Assembly (NCBI RefSeq): GCF_008831285.2
Contig: NC_045150.1
Coordinates: 1,874,001 to 1,938,000 of the forward strand
Origin: Nymphaea colorata
Lineage: Eukaryota; Streptophyta; Magnoliopsida; Nymphaeales; Nymphaeaceae
Direction: 5' to 3'
Length of the DNA stretch: 64,000 bases
Part shown: piece after piece, positions 47,554-59,149 of the stretch
How the letters are laid out: each line of letters opens with the position of its first letter
Numbering within the stretch: position 1 is the stretch's first letter
The notes under the pieces: model-generated
Database searches by the model: none
What the model was told of the DNA's origin: nothing
The model's input: the letters and a program-made list of their open reading frames with translations, nothing else
Position numbers and translations under genes: made by a program

Positions 47554-49508
47554 TTGAGGATATTCCATGAACCTCTTTTATTTATTCTACCCCTCCTCAA
47601 TTTAGGGATTGTATGCAGCCCATGTATGCTCTCAAATTTTCAAATCTATCTCTTAAGAATGTATGCAATAGAGCCATCTATTTTACATCTTCTCATAAGT
47701 TTTGAAAAACAAATCCTTACCTACATCATATCTCGGTCATCATGTTATCGGGCTATTTTGAGGACATTAGTCCAAGATATAGCCTTACAACTGGACCACC
47801 CAATTGGACTAAGAAGTTTCCCCATTAGTACCAAAATGGACATTAGTCCCGGTATATCGATGGGTGAACAAGTAGAATTGGAGAACCTAAATCTAGAAAA
47901 CCCTTGGAGAAGTCTATGTCAGTACCATAAATTTGGTATATAGGCATACCTTAAATTTTGATAAATCAAGAACAATTTCCCATTTATTCTCCATAGGTTT
48001 CAAGACCAAATTTCAAAACAATGCATATAGGCAAGAGTCCTAGGGATTGCATTATCAATTGCTTGTTTGGATGCATGAGATGTGATGTTTTACCTTCTCT
48101 ACAAATCATGTCCAAACTCAATGTCAAAGCTCTTCTCGAGTCTCTATTAGGTCAATTCATGTCAACGTCTAACACTTTCTCTTGTCTAGATGGACTCAGA
48201 AAGCATTTTCCCATATGACCACATCCTATTTGGGTCGTGTCAAGGTCGATCCAGACTTCGCATCATCCCAAGTGGAGTCTACCTACCTTAGTGGTATCTT
48301 TCATGGTACCCAACTTTTCGGTGTATGTTTTCGGACCACTTAGAAGATTGTGGTCTCGAAGAAGCAGTCGGTTTAATCCATGCAATTGCCCAAAGATGGA
48401 ATCCAAGGACTAATACATTATAGTTCCCATGGAGTAAAATGACAATTCACTCTAGATGAGTTTTCCCGCATTATGGGTTTGCCAGAGCCAAAAGGTGACC
48501 CAAGAGGACCAATTGAAGACTAGTTCCTTCTTAAACAAGGTCAAGTCAAAACTCTAGAAGTAATCCGTAAACTCACAGGAAAATGGAATTGGCCCTTTCT
48601 AAAAAAAGATGGACATCAATATCTTCAACTACAAGAACTCGGTGAAACATATTCCCAATATGTCAACTCTGCTTCACTATCTAGAAGTATCAGAGACAAG
48701 TACAAAAACTCTATGGTGACTTGTACTGCGGGTCTCGTCTTCTTCAACAATGAAGAACACATCATGGATTTTCACATAGCTCGCCTCTTCAGAAAATGAG
48801 GGCATGTCAAAGTCCATCACATATCAATAGCAATGGCAGCCTTAGCATTCCTTTACAGAGGACTTACCAAATTCTCAATTAGGGATGCAGATTTGATAGA
48901 AGGATGTGTCTTTGCACTGCAAGCTTGGTTCTATAAATACACGGAACCACAATTATGCCATTTTTGAAACACCAACTGTCAGTTATCTAGTATGGAGCAC
49001 TACCACAGGAAGATGGAGGAAGTGGATGACTCCACCATCATTTGGGACTTCTTTGATCGAGAAGTCATCAAGTCAAGTTACACCTACAACATAGTCAGAA
49101 GAAGTTTTCTATTGGGATCATTCTTCATAGTTGAATACCATCCAGAGCGTTGTTTCGAACAATTCTCACTGCGTCAAAGGAAAACATATCCAATTGAGTC
49201 AGAAAGAGCCATTGTAGAGTGTGAACTTGATAGCGAAGAGTGGTCTGGAATATACACCTATGCCCAACAACATTGGGAATCGTTTGCTCACTTGTATCTT
49301 GTCATTTGTCCAGGAATGGGTCCTGAATATGTTAAATAGTGGGATGAGAAAGGGACTCGCCCGTCAGTATGAGAATTGGCCATTACTGGTGTTTTTACTG
49401 AGGGTAACTAATCCAATTGCTATGTTTATTCTTGACGCATTTCATTTTTACTTAAACATCTTCTTCATCCATACTAAATGTGGCGTGGTGCTTGGTAATA
49501 GTTTTTGA
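47554..49508 (+). pseudogene. Gypsy-associated extra ORF resembling DUF7745-type plant transposon proteins
   Basis: After the primer-like site, near-open frames run for almost 2 kb. The best part (48450-49339) reads QFTLDEFSRIMGLPEPKGDP, VIRKLTGKWNWPFLKKDG, TAGLVFFNNEEHIMDFHIAR, HHISIAMAALAFLYRGLTKF, DADLIEGCVFALQAWFYKYT, and finally IYTYAQQHWESFAHLYLVI. The layout (Phe-rich LDE..R..GL start, GLVFFN..EHI.. middle, G..FALQAWFY..T end) resembles the DUF7745 proteins that some Gypsy elements encode before gag; I judge this from memory of the family. In-frame stops at 48521, 48797 and 48965 inactivate it. The last part (49345-49508) overlaps dispersed repeat copy B. The protein's function is unknown. 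Confidence 0.6.
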
Positions 49509-50720
49509 AGATTGATATCTCAAAGACTTTTGAATAGAAAAGTTTTGAAATATCATTTGAAGGAATAAGCCATTTTGATTTGAGAGACTTTATAATCAAG
49601 AAATCATTGCAAGTAGCATTTAAAAGTCTTTGAAAGCCAATGTTGATATTTTGAAGATTTCTTTTAGAATCAATTTATTGTTCCCTTGAAATCTTAAGTA
49701 GGTTCAAGATATTACTCTAATTCGATTACTACCTATCTAGAGCTCCACCTCACCTTGCTTAAGTTTCTTAGAGAGTTACTTGTGATCATTCATAAAATCA
49801 TAAGTGATTGTGAATGCATGAATACATTGATTCTATATGATCAAAAGTAAATCGTTCATTTCTACCATAACATTTATGTACAAGCAATCCTACCATCACA
49901 TACGTCTAGATTTTCTTATACTTATTCATATATCCTCTATCATTTTGTCAAAATACCCTTGTAAGGAAAAAAAATTGAAAATGAAGTGAGATTGTAGACG
50001 ATCAAGCATGTCTCCAATGTTGGATGCATTACTTTAGTTTTGGCCTTAATGAACCCTATTATGTCTTAGAAAAGTCTTAGAAAATAGACACTTGGAAGAG
50101 TGAAGAAGAGAAAAAGAAAGAGGGAGCAGAGATGACTTTAGAGAATGTGAGAGAGGGAAAAAGAAAGGAATTTCTGAAATAGAGAGATAGGGAGAGAAAG
50201 AAAGAAATTTTTGACTTACAATCACCTGAAAATTTATAAATGAAAACTTTAAATCAAGTAGAGAGAGAGAGAGAGAAGAAGAAGATTTCAAAAAGAAAGA
50301 GGGAGAGATATAGATTTTAAATGTATATATATATAAGATTTTAAATCAAAGAGAAAGAGAGAGAAGAAGATTTTAAAAAGAGAGAGAGAGATAGAGATTT
50401 TAGAAACATATATACATATATATATATATATATATAATATATATATATACAACACAGAAATTAAGATCAAGAGGTAACTTTGAGTATTTTCGACTTCAAT
50501 TTTTCTATTTAGGCTGAAGAGATATTTGGACTTTTGCAAGAGCCTAGGCTAAGTCTCTATGTCCTTTTTGAAGAGGGTTTTTACTTTTGAAATTTTTTTG
50601 AAAACAAGATTCGTGATATATTTATATAAGTATAGAATAACAAAAGTTCATTTATACTTGTTTTCATCTATTACAAGGAAACTTATTCCTCCCACTATTG
50701 GAGCTATTCGGCAAGGCCTT
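49330..50720 (+). repeat. Dispersed repeat, copy B (partner of 8785-10100)
   Basis: It matches 8785-10100 in order and orientation, including the shared ATGAGAAAG..GGACT left edge, GG.AT.AC.GG.G..TTTAC..AGGGTAA, the CTACCATAACAT/CTACCATCACATA blocks and CTTTTGCAAGAGCCTA. GA-rich runs (50255-50400) and a (TA)n tract (50409-50450) occupy the equivalent place to the GA-rich part of copy A. It is followed by hAT sequence. Confidence 0.75.
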
Positions 50721-50847
50721 ATTTGTGGTTGTCTTTGTTTTACTTTTATCATTTATGTATGATTTTTTTAAAGATGAAATCAGATCTAGATTTTATCAGT
50801 TCAGGTGCTCAATACTTAATAGCTAGACACTAAGAAAAAGGACAAAA

Positions 50848-52600
50848 TGCTTAGATCGAAGGATCCATTTTGGCCATATGCAATTCAAAGTGATGAAGAG
50901 AAGCTGATTTGCAAATTTTGTTTTGAGCAATATGTTGGAAGAGTTGCTTGATTTAAGTATCATTTGGCTGAAATGCTCAGCAATGATGTTGTTGCATGTC
51001 ATAATGTGTTTGAAAATATCAAGCAAATGGCAATCAACGCTTGTAGATTTATTGAGAAAATACCCAAAAATAAGGAGAAAATGCATGGTCGAAGTGTTGG
51101 TGCACAATTATGTATAATAATTGGAAATACATGATTAAGAGCTGATCCTATATAAACTTGTTGGTAAGCTCTCTAACGGGCACCATATTTTGGAAGGCAA
51201 AACATGTAGAAAATGGTCATAAAATGCAGAGTTTATAGTTGACTTTTTATCTTCAACTATAGAAGAAATTGGGACAAGCAATTTTGTACAGATTGTTATA
51301 GATAACGAAAGCAATTACAAAAGAGCAAATCTTGAAGGGAGATATACAAGCATTATGATCATATCTTGTGATGTACATCGCATTGGCTTAATGCTTGAAG
51401 ACATTTACAGTTTATAAGATGTGGAAAGTATCATGAGCAAAGCAAGGCAAATTGTTAAGTTCATATATAATAAGCAAGGATACAATGAGAACTTGTATAA
51501 AGGGCAAGGAGTTACGAGGCCTGGTGTGCCTAGATTCGCCTCTCAATGTATTTGTTTAGATTCTATCTTAAAACAAGAAGATGGCCTGAGGTTCATGGTT
51601 GCCTCCAATGAATGGAGACGTGTAGAAGAAACTGAAAAGTATAATGCAAAAGGCCTTCCAAGTCTCATTGAAAATGAAGATTTTTGAATAAAGCGAAGAG
51701 AAATAATCAGGTTTGATAAAGCATTAGCGAGAGTACTGAAGACAGTATACGGAAAAGGGGGCACTATATGCTATTTATATGAATAACTTGATAGAGCTAA
51801 TGAAGCTATCAAGAATGCAAGCAAAAACAAGAAAGAAAAATATATGCCATATTAGCATATAATTGATATGAGATGAATCGTAATTTGTATATTCTATACA
51901 TGTTACAACAGCTTATCCTCATTTGTTATTGAATGATATGGTAAAGATGGATGAAAAAGTTTGAGAAGGTTTTGACTTAGTAACAAAAAAAAAACTTCTT
52001 GGCCATGAGGATTATGCAACAATGGGCCTTGAATTGATCAAATATCACAACAAAGATCCTAAATTATTTCGTGGTGGGTTAGCCATGAGCCTTATTGCCA
52101 CTTTTCATCCATGTAAGTGTTTCACTTTTTGTTAAATTTTGATGATTGGTTAAGTATTTTAATTACAAATATAGAACTATGCTTCTTTAATTTTGTTTGG
52201 TCGTTTCTTTAATTTATGTTACGTATCTGGTGGGAGATACTTGTGTTCCTATGCTTCAAAGTGTAGCTATCAAAATTTGATCTAGCCATGGAGTGCATCA
52301 GCTTGTAAAAGAAATTAGAATACATTTGAAGCTAGTAATATGAAGAAGAGAAATAATCTTTTACCATCCAGATTAACCGTTTTGGTATTCATCAGAATGA
52401 ATATGAATTTGCAAAACATGGCTATAGAAGTGAAGAAGGTAAAAAGGCAAATCGAATTTATATTGATCAAGTGAATTCATTTCCAGAAGAAGAAAATGTA
52501 AAGGTTAGGTTGTCTTCATATTTAAAAGAAGAAAGTGATAAAGAATGTGGATGCATAGAACAAATGAAAAAGATTCCTCTACTTCATGGGATGAAGATTC
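50848..52600 (+). pseudogene. hAT-family transposase with BED zinc finger, broken
   Basis: A BED-type zinc finger opens the copy: KDPFWPYAIQSDEEKLICKF with Cys-x2-Cys, then FKYHLAE (His) and DVVACHNVFENIK. A DUF659-like segment follows near 51240 (TIEEIGTSNFVQIVIDNESN), then the hAT core near 51330-51600 (CDVHRIGLMLEDI, AKG-like helix, RPGVPRFASQCICLDSIL, LRFMVASNEWRR). The end of the gene near 52200-52400 has a WW.ILV-like dimerisation start and KKRNNLLPSRLTVLVFI. Stops and shifts break it at least five times. The usual CERNWS-like motif is degraded (CISL..KLEYI). No terminal inverted repeats were identified. Confidence 0.8.
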
Positions 52601-53499
52601 TTGTATTTTTATTTTTTGAAATTAGGTTCTTTTTTTTTTGCAGTGAAGAATGACTGGAATTGTGTTGCAAAACCATGAGGGCTATAAACTTGATGTTACT
52701 TATGTAGGTTTGACTATTCGCATTCATTTTTTATTTGATATTTTCTTATTAATTTCTCATTCATTTTATTTGTTATTAATTTTTAAGATTTTTGTAAGTT
52801 TTTTAATTTTTTTGTAAAGTTCACCGTATTATACTAAAAAAAAACCTTGTCATTTAAAACTCCAAAACGTTATGTGTGACCATGGTTCCCACTATATTGA
52901 TCATGTGTTGCAATGAGATCAATGGCGGAACCACTTTGTGGCTGGAGTGGGCAATTGCCGACACTAGACCACTAAATTCACATTATTTATATATAAAAAT
53001 TTCATTAATTTTTAGTTTTTACATATGAATGTCCTTTCAAATTTACTTTATCACATTGGTAAGCCATGTCATTAACGGTTACATGAGGCTGCGTTGATTT
53101 TGGTAATAAATTGGTTCCAGATTCAACTAGATTTGATAGCTCATGACTTGTATCTTTATTTTCAACATGTAGCAGACTAAAATCTAACTAATTGTGAGTT
53201 GTAATTAGCGGAAAAAGTCCAACGCATCAAACTTCGAAGTGCAAGAAAGGTCATCCAAACGAACATTAGCTTTCCTTAATACTGATTCATAAAGCAAGTA
53301 GTATGAGCTAATCAAGTGCCAAGACAACGTTCAATTCAAGAACAATTGGTAGAGTTCATGGCCCTTTTTTCTTAGGCCGCCTAGCAAGAATGATGCTGCA
53401 GGCGGGTAGACAGCGAAACAACACCAACGAAAGCAATGGAAAAGGAGCTGAGTTGTAGTTCCCTGAATGCTTGGATTGCAGATGATGATCGATCAGTAA
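52601..53499. other. Intergenic and 3' flank of the SDR gene
   Basis: No gene. 53030-53180 repeats the sequence found at 21590-21740 (CACA.TGGTAAGCC..TCATTAA.GGTT onward), the region beyond a Copia RNase H stop, so a Copia fragment sits here on the - strand. The last 250 bases before 53500 are probably the 3' untranslated region of the SDR gene. Confidence 0.55.
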
Positions 53500-56400
53500 C
53501 TACTGTGATCCTAGTTTTGTCTTCACCATTTCCTCACTGAATTCCCATAGCTTCTTAGCTAAATCAGCATCAGCTCCATATGGTGTTGGATGGCTCTCGT
53601 TGCAGTCGCTGAAGTATTTCCCAGAGACCCCTTTCACTTTTGGATGTAGAGCAACATAGCAGGTGGTTGCTGCTCCCTGCAGAACAGTTAGCCCCGCATG
53701 CAAAGAATCAGCAATCAGATGTGATTGTACACAAGGGGTCTGAATCTTCACAACTCAAAAGAAAAAAAAAAAACTAAGAAAAATTCTACCTCGATGAGAA
53801 TTTATCCTGTCGGAGATTGAGGAGTTGTTCCAGTCAAGTATGTGTGTGTGTGTGTGTGATAGAATCTTTCTGGAGGTTTGGGAAGGAAAAAGAAAACTTT
53901 GGATCACAGCTCATGTTTGTTTCTTTTAGTGGGAGTGATAAAGTTTTTTATCAATGGTAAGCTTTTTTTCAGCATCTGTTAGAACCAACCATGCAAGTAG
54001 AGTTTCACATGTACTTCCATGGGAGTAACTATAAATGGATATTATCCATGTGTAGTTTGTGGAAATCTAGAGTTACTCTCTGTCATCTGAGAATGAAATG
54101 TCTTTCTATTTTCCCTTGCCGGAAAATATTTCAGAGGAAACAATTGTTATTTTATTTGCTTTTAACGGTTATTGTTAGGACAGGTGGATGATTGTAAACT
54201 TGAAGGGCCGCCGTAAAAGGATAACTGAAGGACTAATTTGAAGGAGTGGGTAAGTTGGGAATCGGTCATGCATGTAAGGCACAGATGATTTTAATTTTGG
54301 GAAATATCCTAATGTTATGGCGTATATGAGGATTCATGCGGGTTGGACCTGGTCTGTATTGTACTTACACCATATCCAAGTTCGCTTCTAACTGCAGTTT
54401 ATTTACATATCCGGATCGGAACTGTAGGTTTGCATCTGCACTGAACCAAACGCTTTTCTGAAGTGTTCGAGTGCCATCACCAGGTTTGAGGTAAACCCAA
54501 TTCTAACAAAACTTGGTTTGGTAAAAGTGGGTGAAAATTTTAATTCCGCTCGAATTTCAGACCAGGGTTTTGATGTGTTACCAAACAAAGAAACCAATTT
54601 TTAAAGTTCATTAAAAAACTTGGTTTTCATAAAACTAAGTTTTCACAAAACTGGGTTAGATATAGTTATCATCCAAACACCCCCTTGGTTTTTTGTCTGT
54701 TTTTTAAACTTATCTTTTGCGTTAGTTGGATGAAGCATGTAGAACAGCATTTTTTGTCGGGGCCCCTTTTTGGAAACACCGTTTGTCAACAAGAAAAAAA
54801 AGAAAAGAAAAAAGGAATCTCGACTTCGATCGTCATCAAAACAAGCTTGCAAAACATCATCCAAATGCACCCTTATGGAAATCATTAATACCACCAAGCC
54901 TTAACGCAATTTAGTTATTAATATGAAACTTGGTTACCTGTTGGACGTCCTTCAAGAAGACCTGCAACAAGGACAGAAAAGTACCTGCAGGAAGACAACA
55001 GCAGCAGCGTTATACCAATTATGTGCTACCAAATTGAAATACTACTTTGCTGATTGTACAGCGCTTGCAGGATACCTATAGGCTTGATGTAGCGCGTTAT
55101 ATTTGTCGGTATAACTCCAGGGTGCAAAGAGTTGGCCGTCACGTTCATCCCTTCCTCCTACACACAGACACAGAGAGAGAGAGAGAGAGAGAGAGCCGAC
55201 ACAAAAAGTTGAACCTGGGGCAGATTGTGTCAAGCTTACACCTAGCATTGTGCTAGCCAACACACATTAGGCTTACACCAAGTTTTTTTTTTTTTTTTTT
55301 TTTAAAACTGAATCCTTTAATATGTGAAAGAAATGAAGAAGTGCTTGTCATTATGTAATTAAATATGAAACCTTCACACTTAGTCCATGGAACAGGAAAC
55401 TAGCTGATTTGATTCAGTTTCCAACTTTTATGACGATGCATCATTAACTGCATAAGTTTAAGTTTTTTTACCTGCAGCCTTCTACCTAATTCTTTAGCAT
55501 GAAGGATGTTGGCAAGCTTGGACTGGCCATAAGATGCATAAGGTGCATACCTACATACAAAATATACCAAACAATTTAAGTTAAATAATGAACAACATAA
55601 TAACCCAGCTCGCTCCTACACTAGGCTCTAGTTCCTAATTTCTGGATCCCAACCGGCTTCAATGTAGCTTTGGTTCCAACCTTGAAATGGTTAGGAATCA
55701 AAACAATCTATCACTTTGTCAACCTTCTTATAAGTCCCTAAGTTTTTTGACAATCTTAAATACACCACTGAACCTTTTAATAAAATGTTACAAATAAGCA
55801 AATTAGATCTAAATATAGTTGGTAGAAAAAAGAGAAGGAGGAGGAGGAGAGTCACCCAGAAGGACTGTTGATCTTGTCAAACCGGATGCCGGAGCTGTAT
55901 GTTCTTCTATGGGAAAGTGAGCCAACGTTCACTACCCTCCCTTCTATTCCGCTCTCTTTGGCTGTCGCCTTCATCTTGTCCAACAAAAGGTTTGTCAGCA
56001 GGAAATGCCCTGCATTTTCTCAGGATGTTACGTTGCATACAACACGGATAAGCAGCATACAGAGATGCATCGAATATATCCGATTATCAGAAATTTGTTT
56101 TGTCGGAACTGGTAAAGAAAATTCGGGTTTAATTGCTGATCCCTTTCGAATTTGATATGCAGTTCTATAATTGGATCTCGTTCCAACTTCCATGTCTGAC
56201 AGGGATTCAAAAGTCTGATCCACACAGAGGTTGGATCTTATGCTGGTCAAAACTCTGAATCTTCACATCATGACTCCAATTAAGTCAAGTTGAACCCGAC
56301 ACAAGTCCAGACAGTTTGCATTTTTGCTCTTGGGCGAGGAGAGTTTTCAGGAAGCCACACAAATATATATGATTCAATTAGAGGAAACCAAAAAAAAAAA

Positions 56401-58749
56401 AAAAAAAACATCTTTAGTACATTATTTATTTTGTAATTATTTTAATTTATTTTTAATAATTTTAATATCGAACTTTTTATGCCTTCTTTTCCTCAAATAA
56501 TTTTTTTCCTTCTTTGGCATGGTTCATAGCTTTTTATCAGCTTTTTCAGATCAACATCGTTGACGATTGAACTTACCTTAGTAACAGTTCACCATAGTCG
56601 TGTGCTTTGTAAAATTATTGTAAGACGCTTGTTTTTATCATTTTATCAACTCGTTTTTACTTCTCTAAATTAAGAGTGCGTATGAATCTTTGTCCAATTC
56701 TACCCAATCGGATTTTAATGTGTCACTTAAAACCAAACAGAATCAAATCTAACTAGAGATCCAACACTTTCATGTAACTGGATCGGACCTTTATTGGATC
56801 CCGATTAGATATTGGACTGGAAATCGGTTAGTAAAGTGCATATCAAATTTGAAAGCAACCAATATTAATCATATCCAAATTGCTTTGAAGACATTAAGAT
56901 GGATTTGAATGAGATATGTTTGACTTAAAAGGAATTAATAGAATGAATATAGAAAACTTGCTGAAAAAAATATTGGGCAAAAAATAACAAGAGATAGGAA
57001 ACGATCACAATAATTTTGTTCTTACCAATATGATTGGTGGCGAACTGCAACTCTATCCCATCTTTGGAAAGTTGGAAGGGACAGGCCATGATTGCTGCAT
57101 TATTTCTGTCAAACAATTAAAGCACACACCAACCAATCATGACCCAGTCGATAGGGGGGAAAAGAGAGAGAGCAGAGAGAAAAATCATCAAACATGTGAA
57201 CTAATTAATTATGAAAAAATATACAATAGGACGATTAGCCATTCGACCAACTTGATCGAATGTTAATAAAATATTATTGCAATACCTTATTATGACCAAG
57301 TTTAACTCATGGTTGAAGATTTTTAAAAATTTTAGAGGGTTTATAAGGAATTGGCTAAATTATCAATTGTCCTTACATGACCTTTTTCATAAAAATGAGG
57401 CTGTTAGACACGCTTGAGATCTGCGAAATTATTCCAAGTGGACTGACTTGTTACAGACCACATTTACTCGTAGATTTATTGTTTTAATTTGTTTTGAGTC
57501 AAAAAATAGTCGCCGGTCTTGTTAAATAGAAAAGAGTTTGCATATAATACTTTAATAGATAATTGGAGAGCGAGAAAGAGAGTACATACATGAGAAGGTT
57601 GAGAGGGTAATTGGAATCGAGGAAAGTAGTGACGAAGGATCTGACCGAGCTGAGGCTGCCCAAGTCGATCTCCATGACATCGAGCTTTGCATTGGGCACT
57701 TGTTCGAGAATGCTGTCCTTCACTTTGAGCCCACTCTCCCGGTTCCTCGTGGGGATGATGACTGTCGCCCCTCTGAGAGCAAGGACCCTTGCCGTCTCTC
57801 TTCCAATGCCACTGGTGGCTCCTGCCATCACAAATACCAGAGAAGAAGCCCAATAAGGAAGAAGCATACTGTAAGAATAACTCGATTAGGCCCTCCCATC
57901 GATCCACAAGCGGTGTGTTCGCAACTCGCACGCATGATCTTGGGGGGTTCAGATTTATTTACTGTCGCCACCATTTGCCTAATTCTGCGACTTGTGCAAT
58001 TCGAATCAGCATTCGAGATCGAGCATTAGAAACAAAAACAAGAACGTACAGAGCTCAGACAGAAGTTCTTTTGGTTAGAACTCTTTTAGAGCTATCTGCT
58101 TAATCCATCCCCATCAAACTTTTCTGCAACTTCCTGTCGCTGACTATAAGAACTGCTGGAAAGCAGCTAATTGGCCTAAGCAATCTAACTTTTTTGGCTT
58201 ATCGAGAAACCAATTTACGAAATCAAAGGACTCCGTTCTGTGCGGGATTCATGGTCGCTATAGAATCATTAACAAAATTTTATCTTTGATTCCGATTGAG
58301 GAAAAAACAAGGGTTTTCCATCTCAAGATAGTGAAATCAGAGTCCCCTGTGATTATATCTGTCATTTCATTTTCATTCCGTGGCTGCAAAGGATATAGAT
58401 ACTACCAAGTTTTAAGATGAAAAATGCGTAAAAGAGTATCCGTGATGGTGACCTCAACTCCACTGATAAAAAAACCAGCCGTTTATCTGTATTCTACACT
58501 TCTTCTATTAAGAGGCCATGGATATTCCAAGGTGAAGCATAATTAGTCACTATCGGTTTCAAAATTTTGCCTGCCATGTACAGCAACCTCCATCAAGGAC
58601 TTCACGAGCTTCCTATGACGCCAATTCTACTCTTTAGCCTGATTTATTGCTTTTAGATATCACAAGCTGCGAAAATCACAAACTGAGACACCATAACAAC
58701 GGTTAACAGAAGACCCAGAAACCTCTCAAGTTTCTTCACAGGGAGGGAG

Positions 58750-58826
<77 letters not shown>

Positions 58827-58964
58827 TTGAGAGGACCAACCAGTAACAATGGCGGTGAGGTTCGAGGCATCAATTCCCGCTGTCACTTGCTCTGCAGTAG
58901 AACAGGCTCCAAATCCGGACGGCCCATCCCTGCACACGTAGCTCCACAGGCGCCCAATCCCCAT
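53500..58964 (-). CDS. Short-chain dehydrogenase/reductase, TIC32-like (retinol-dehydrogenase-like)
   Basis: Eight exons on -: 58964-58841, 57821-57590, 57105-57026, 56009-55856, 55550-55472, 55157-55076, 54984-54938 and 53676-53500. All introns are GT-AG and the frame stays open, giving 324 residues, normal for this plant SDR group. The family binds NADP(H). TGATSGIG (41-48) is the cofactor glycine motif. NNAAIMA (120-126) stands where NNAGIMA is usual. Ser176 (VNVGS) and Tyr204-x3-Lys208 (YGQSK) are the catalytic residues. [12 protein letters not shown] and GVSGKYF near the C-terminus are typical of TIC32-related proteins, which act at the chloroplast inner envelope and bind NADPH and calmodulin. 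That location is inferred from family, as residues 1-40 are not a clear transit peptide. The chosen ATG is the first in frame after the last upstream stop; only a TTG precedes it. Confidence 0.95.
54494..54657. repeat. MITE-like inverted repeat in intron 7 of the SDR gene
   Basis: About 27-bp imperfect inverted ends (AACCCAATTCTAACAAAAC at left; its diverged reverse complement ending AAAACTGGGTT at right) bound a 164-bp AT-rich segment. No convincing target duplication was seen. Confidence 0.35.
55172..55196 (-). repeat. (CT)n microsatellite acting as polypyrimidine tract of intron 5
   Basis: On the gene strand a run of CT repeats ends about 12 bases before the acceptor AG of exon 6 (exon start 55157). 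It therefore supplies the pyrimidine tract of that splice site. Confidence 0.8.
58761..58823 (-). repeat. (CT)n microsatellite in intron 1 of the SDR gene
   Basis: About 31 perfect dinucleotide units starting only 17 bases inside the 5' splice site of intron 1 (exon 1 ends at 58841), followed by (GT)n. The long perfect run suggests high length variability. Confidence 0.92.
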
Positions 58965-59140
58965 ATTCTGAGCTCCGCAGAAGCTGTAAAATATTTCTCG
59001 GGCACGCAAAGTACGAGCGTAACAGTATTAAGGAAGATAGTGGGAGCGCTTCAGTTCGGTGAGGATGGTGAAGGCTTGGACCTCAACCAGGAAGAAAACG
59101 AATGGATGGATGAAAACGAATGATGTCCGAGTTACTGTTC

Positions 59141-59149
59141 TTATTATAG
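59141..59149 (-). promoter_or_regulatory. Candidate TATA box of the SDR gene
   Basis: On the - strand, GGCTATAATAAG lies about 180 bases before the ATG, implying a leader of roughly 150 bases. No stronger TATA-like site was seen nearer to the start codon. Confidence 0.4.

Noticed and set aside
57611-58103. Open frames of 81-109 codons on + across SDR exon 2 and intron 1.
   Set aside because: They are antisense to a confidently assigned exon and show no family resemblance.
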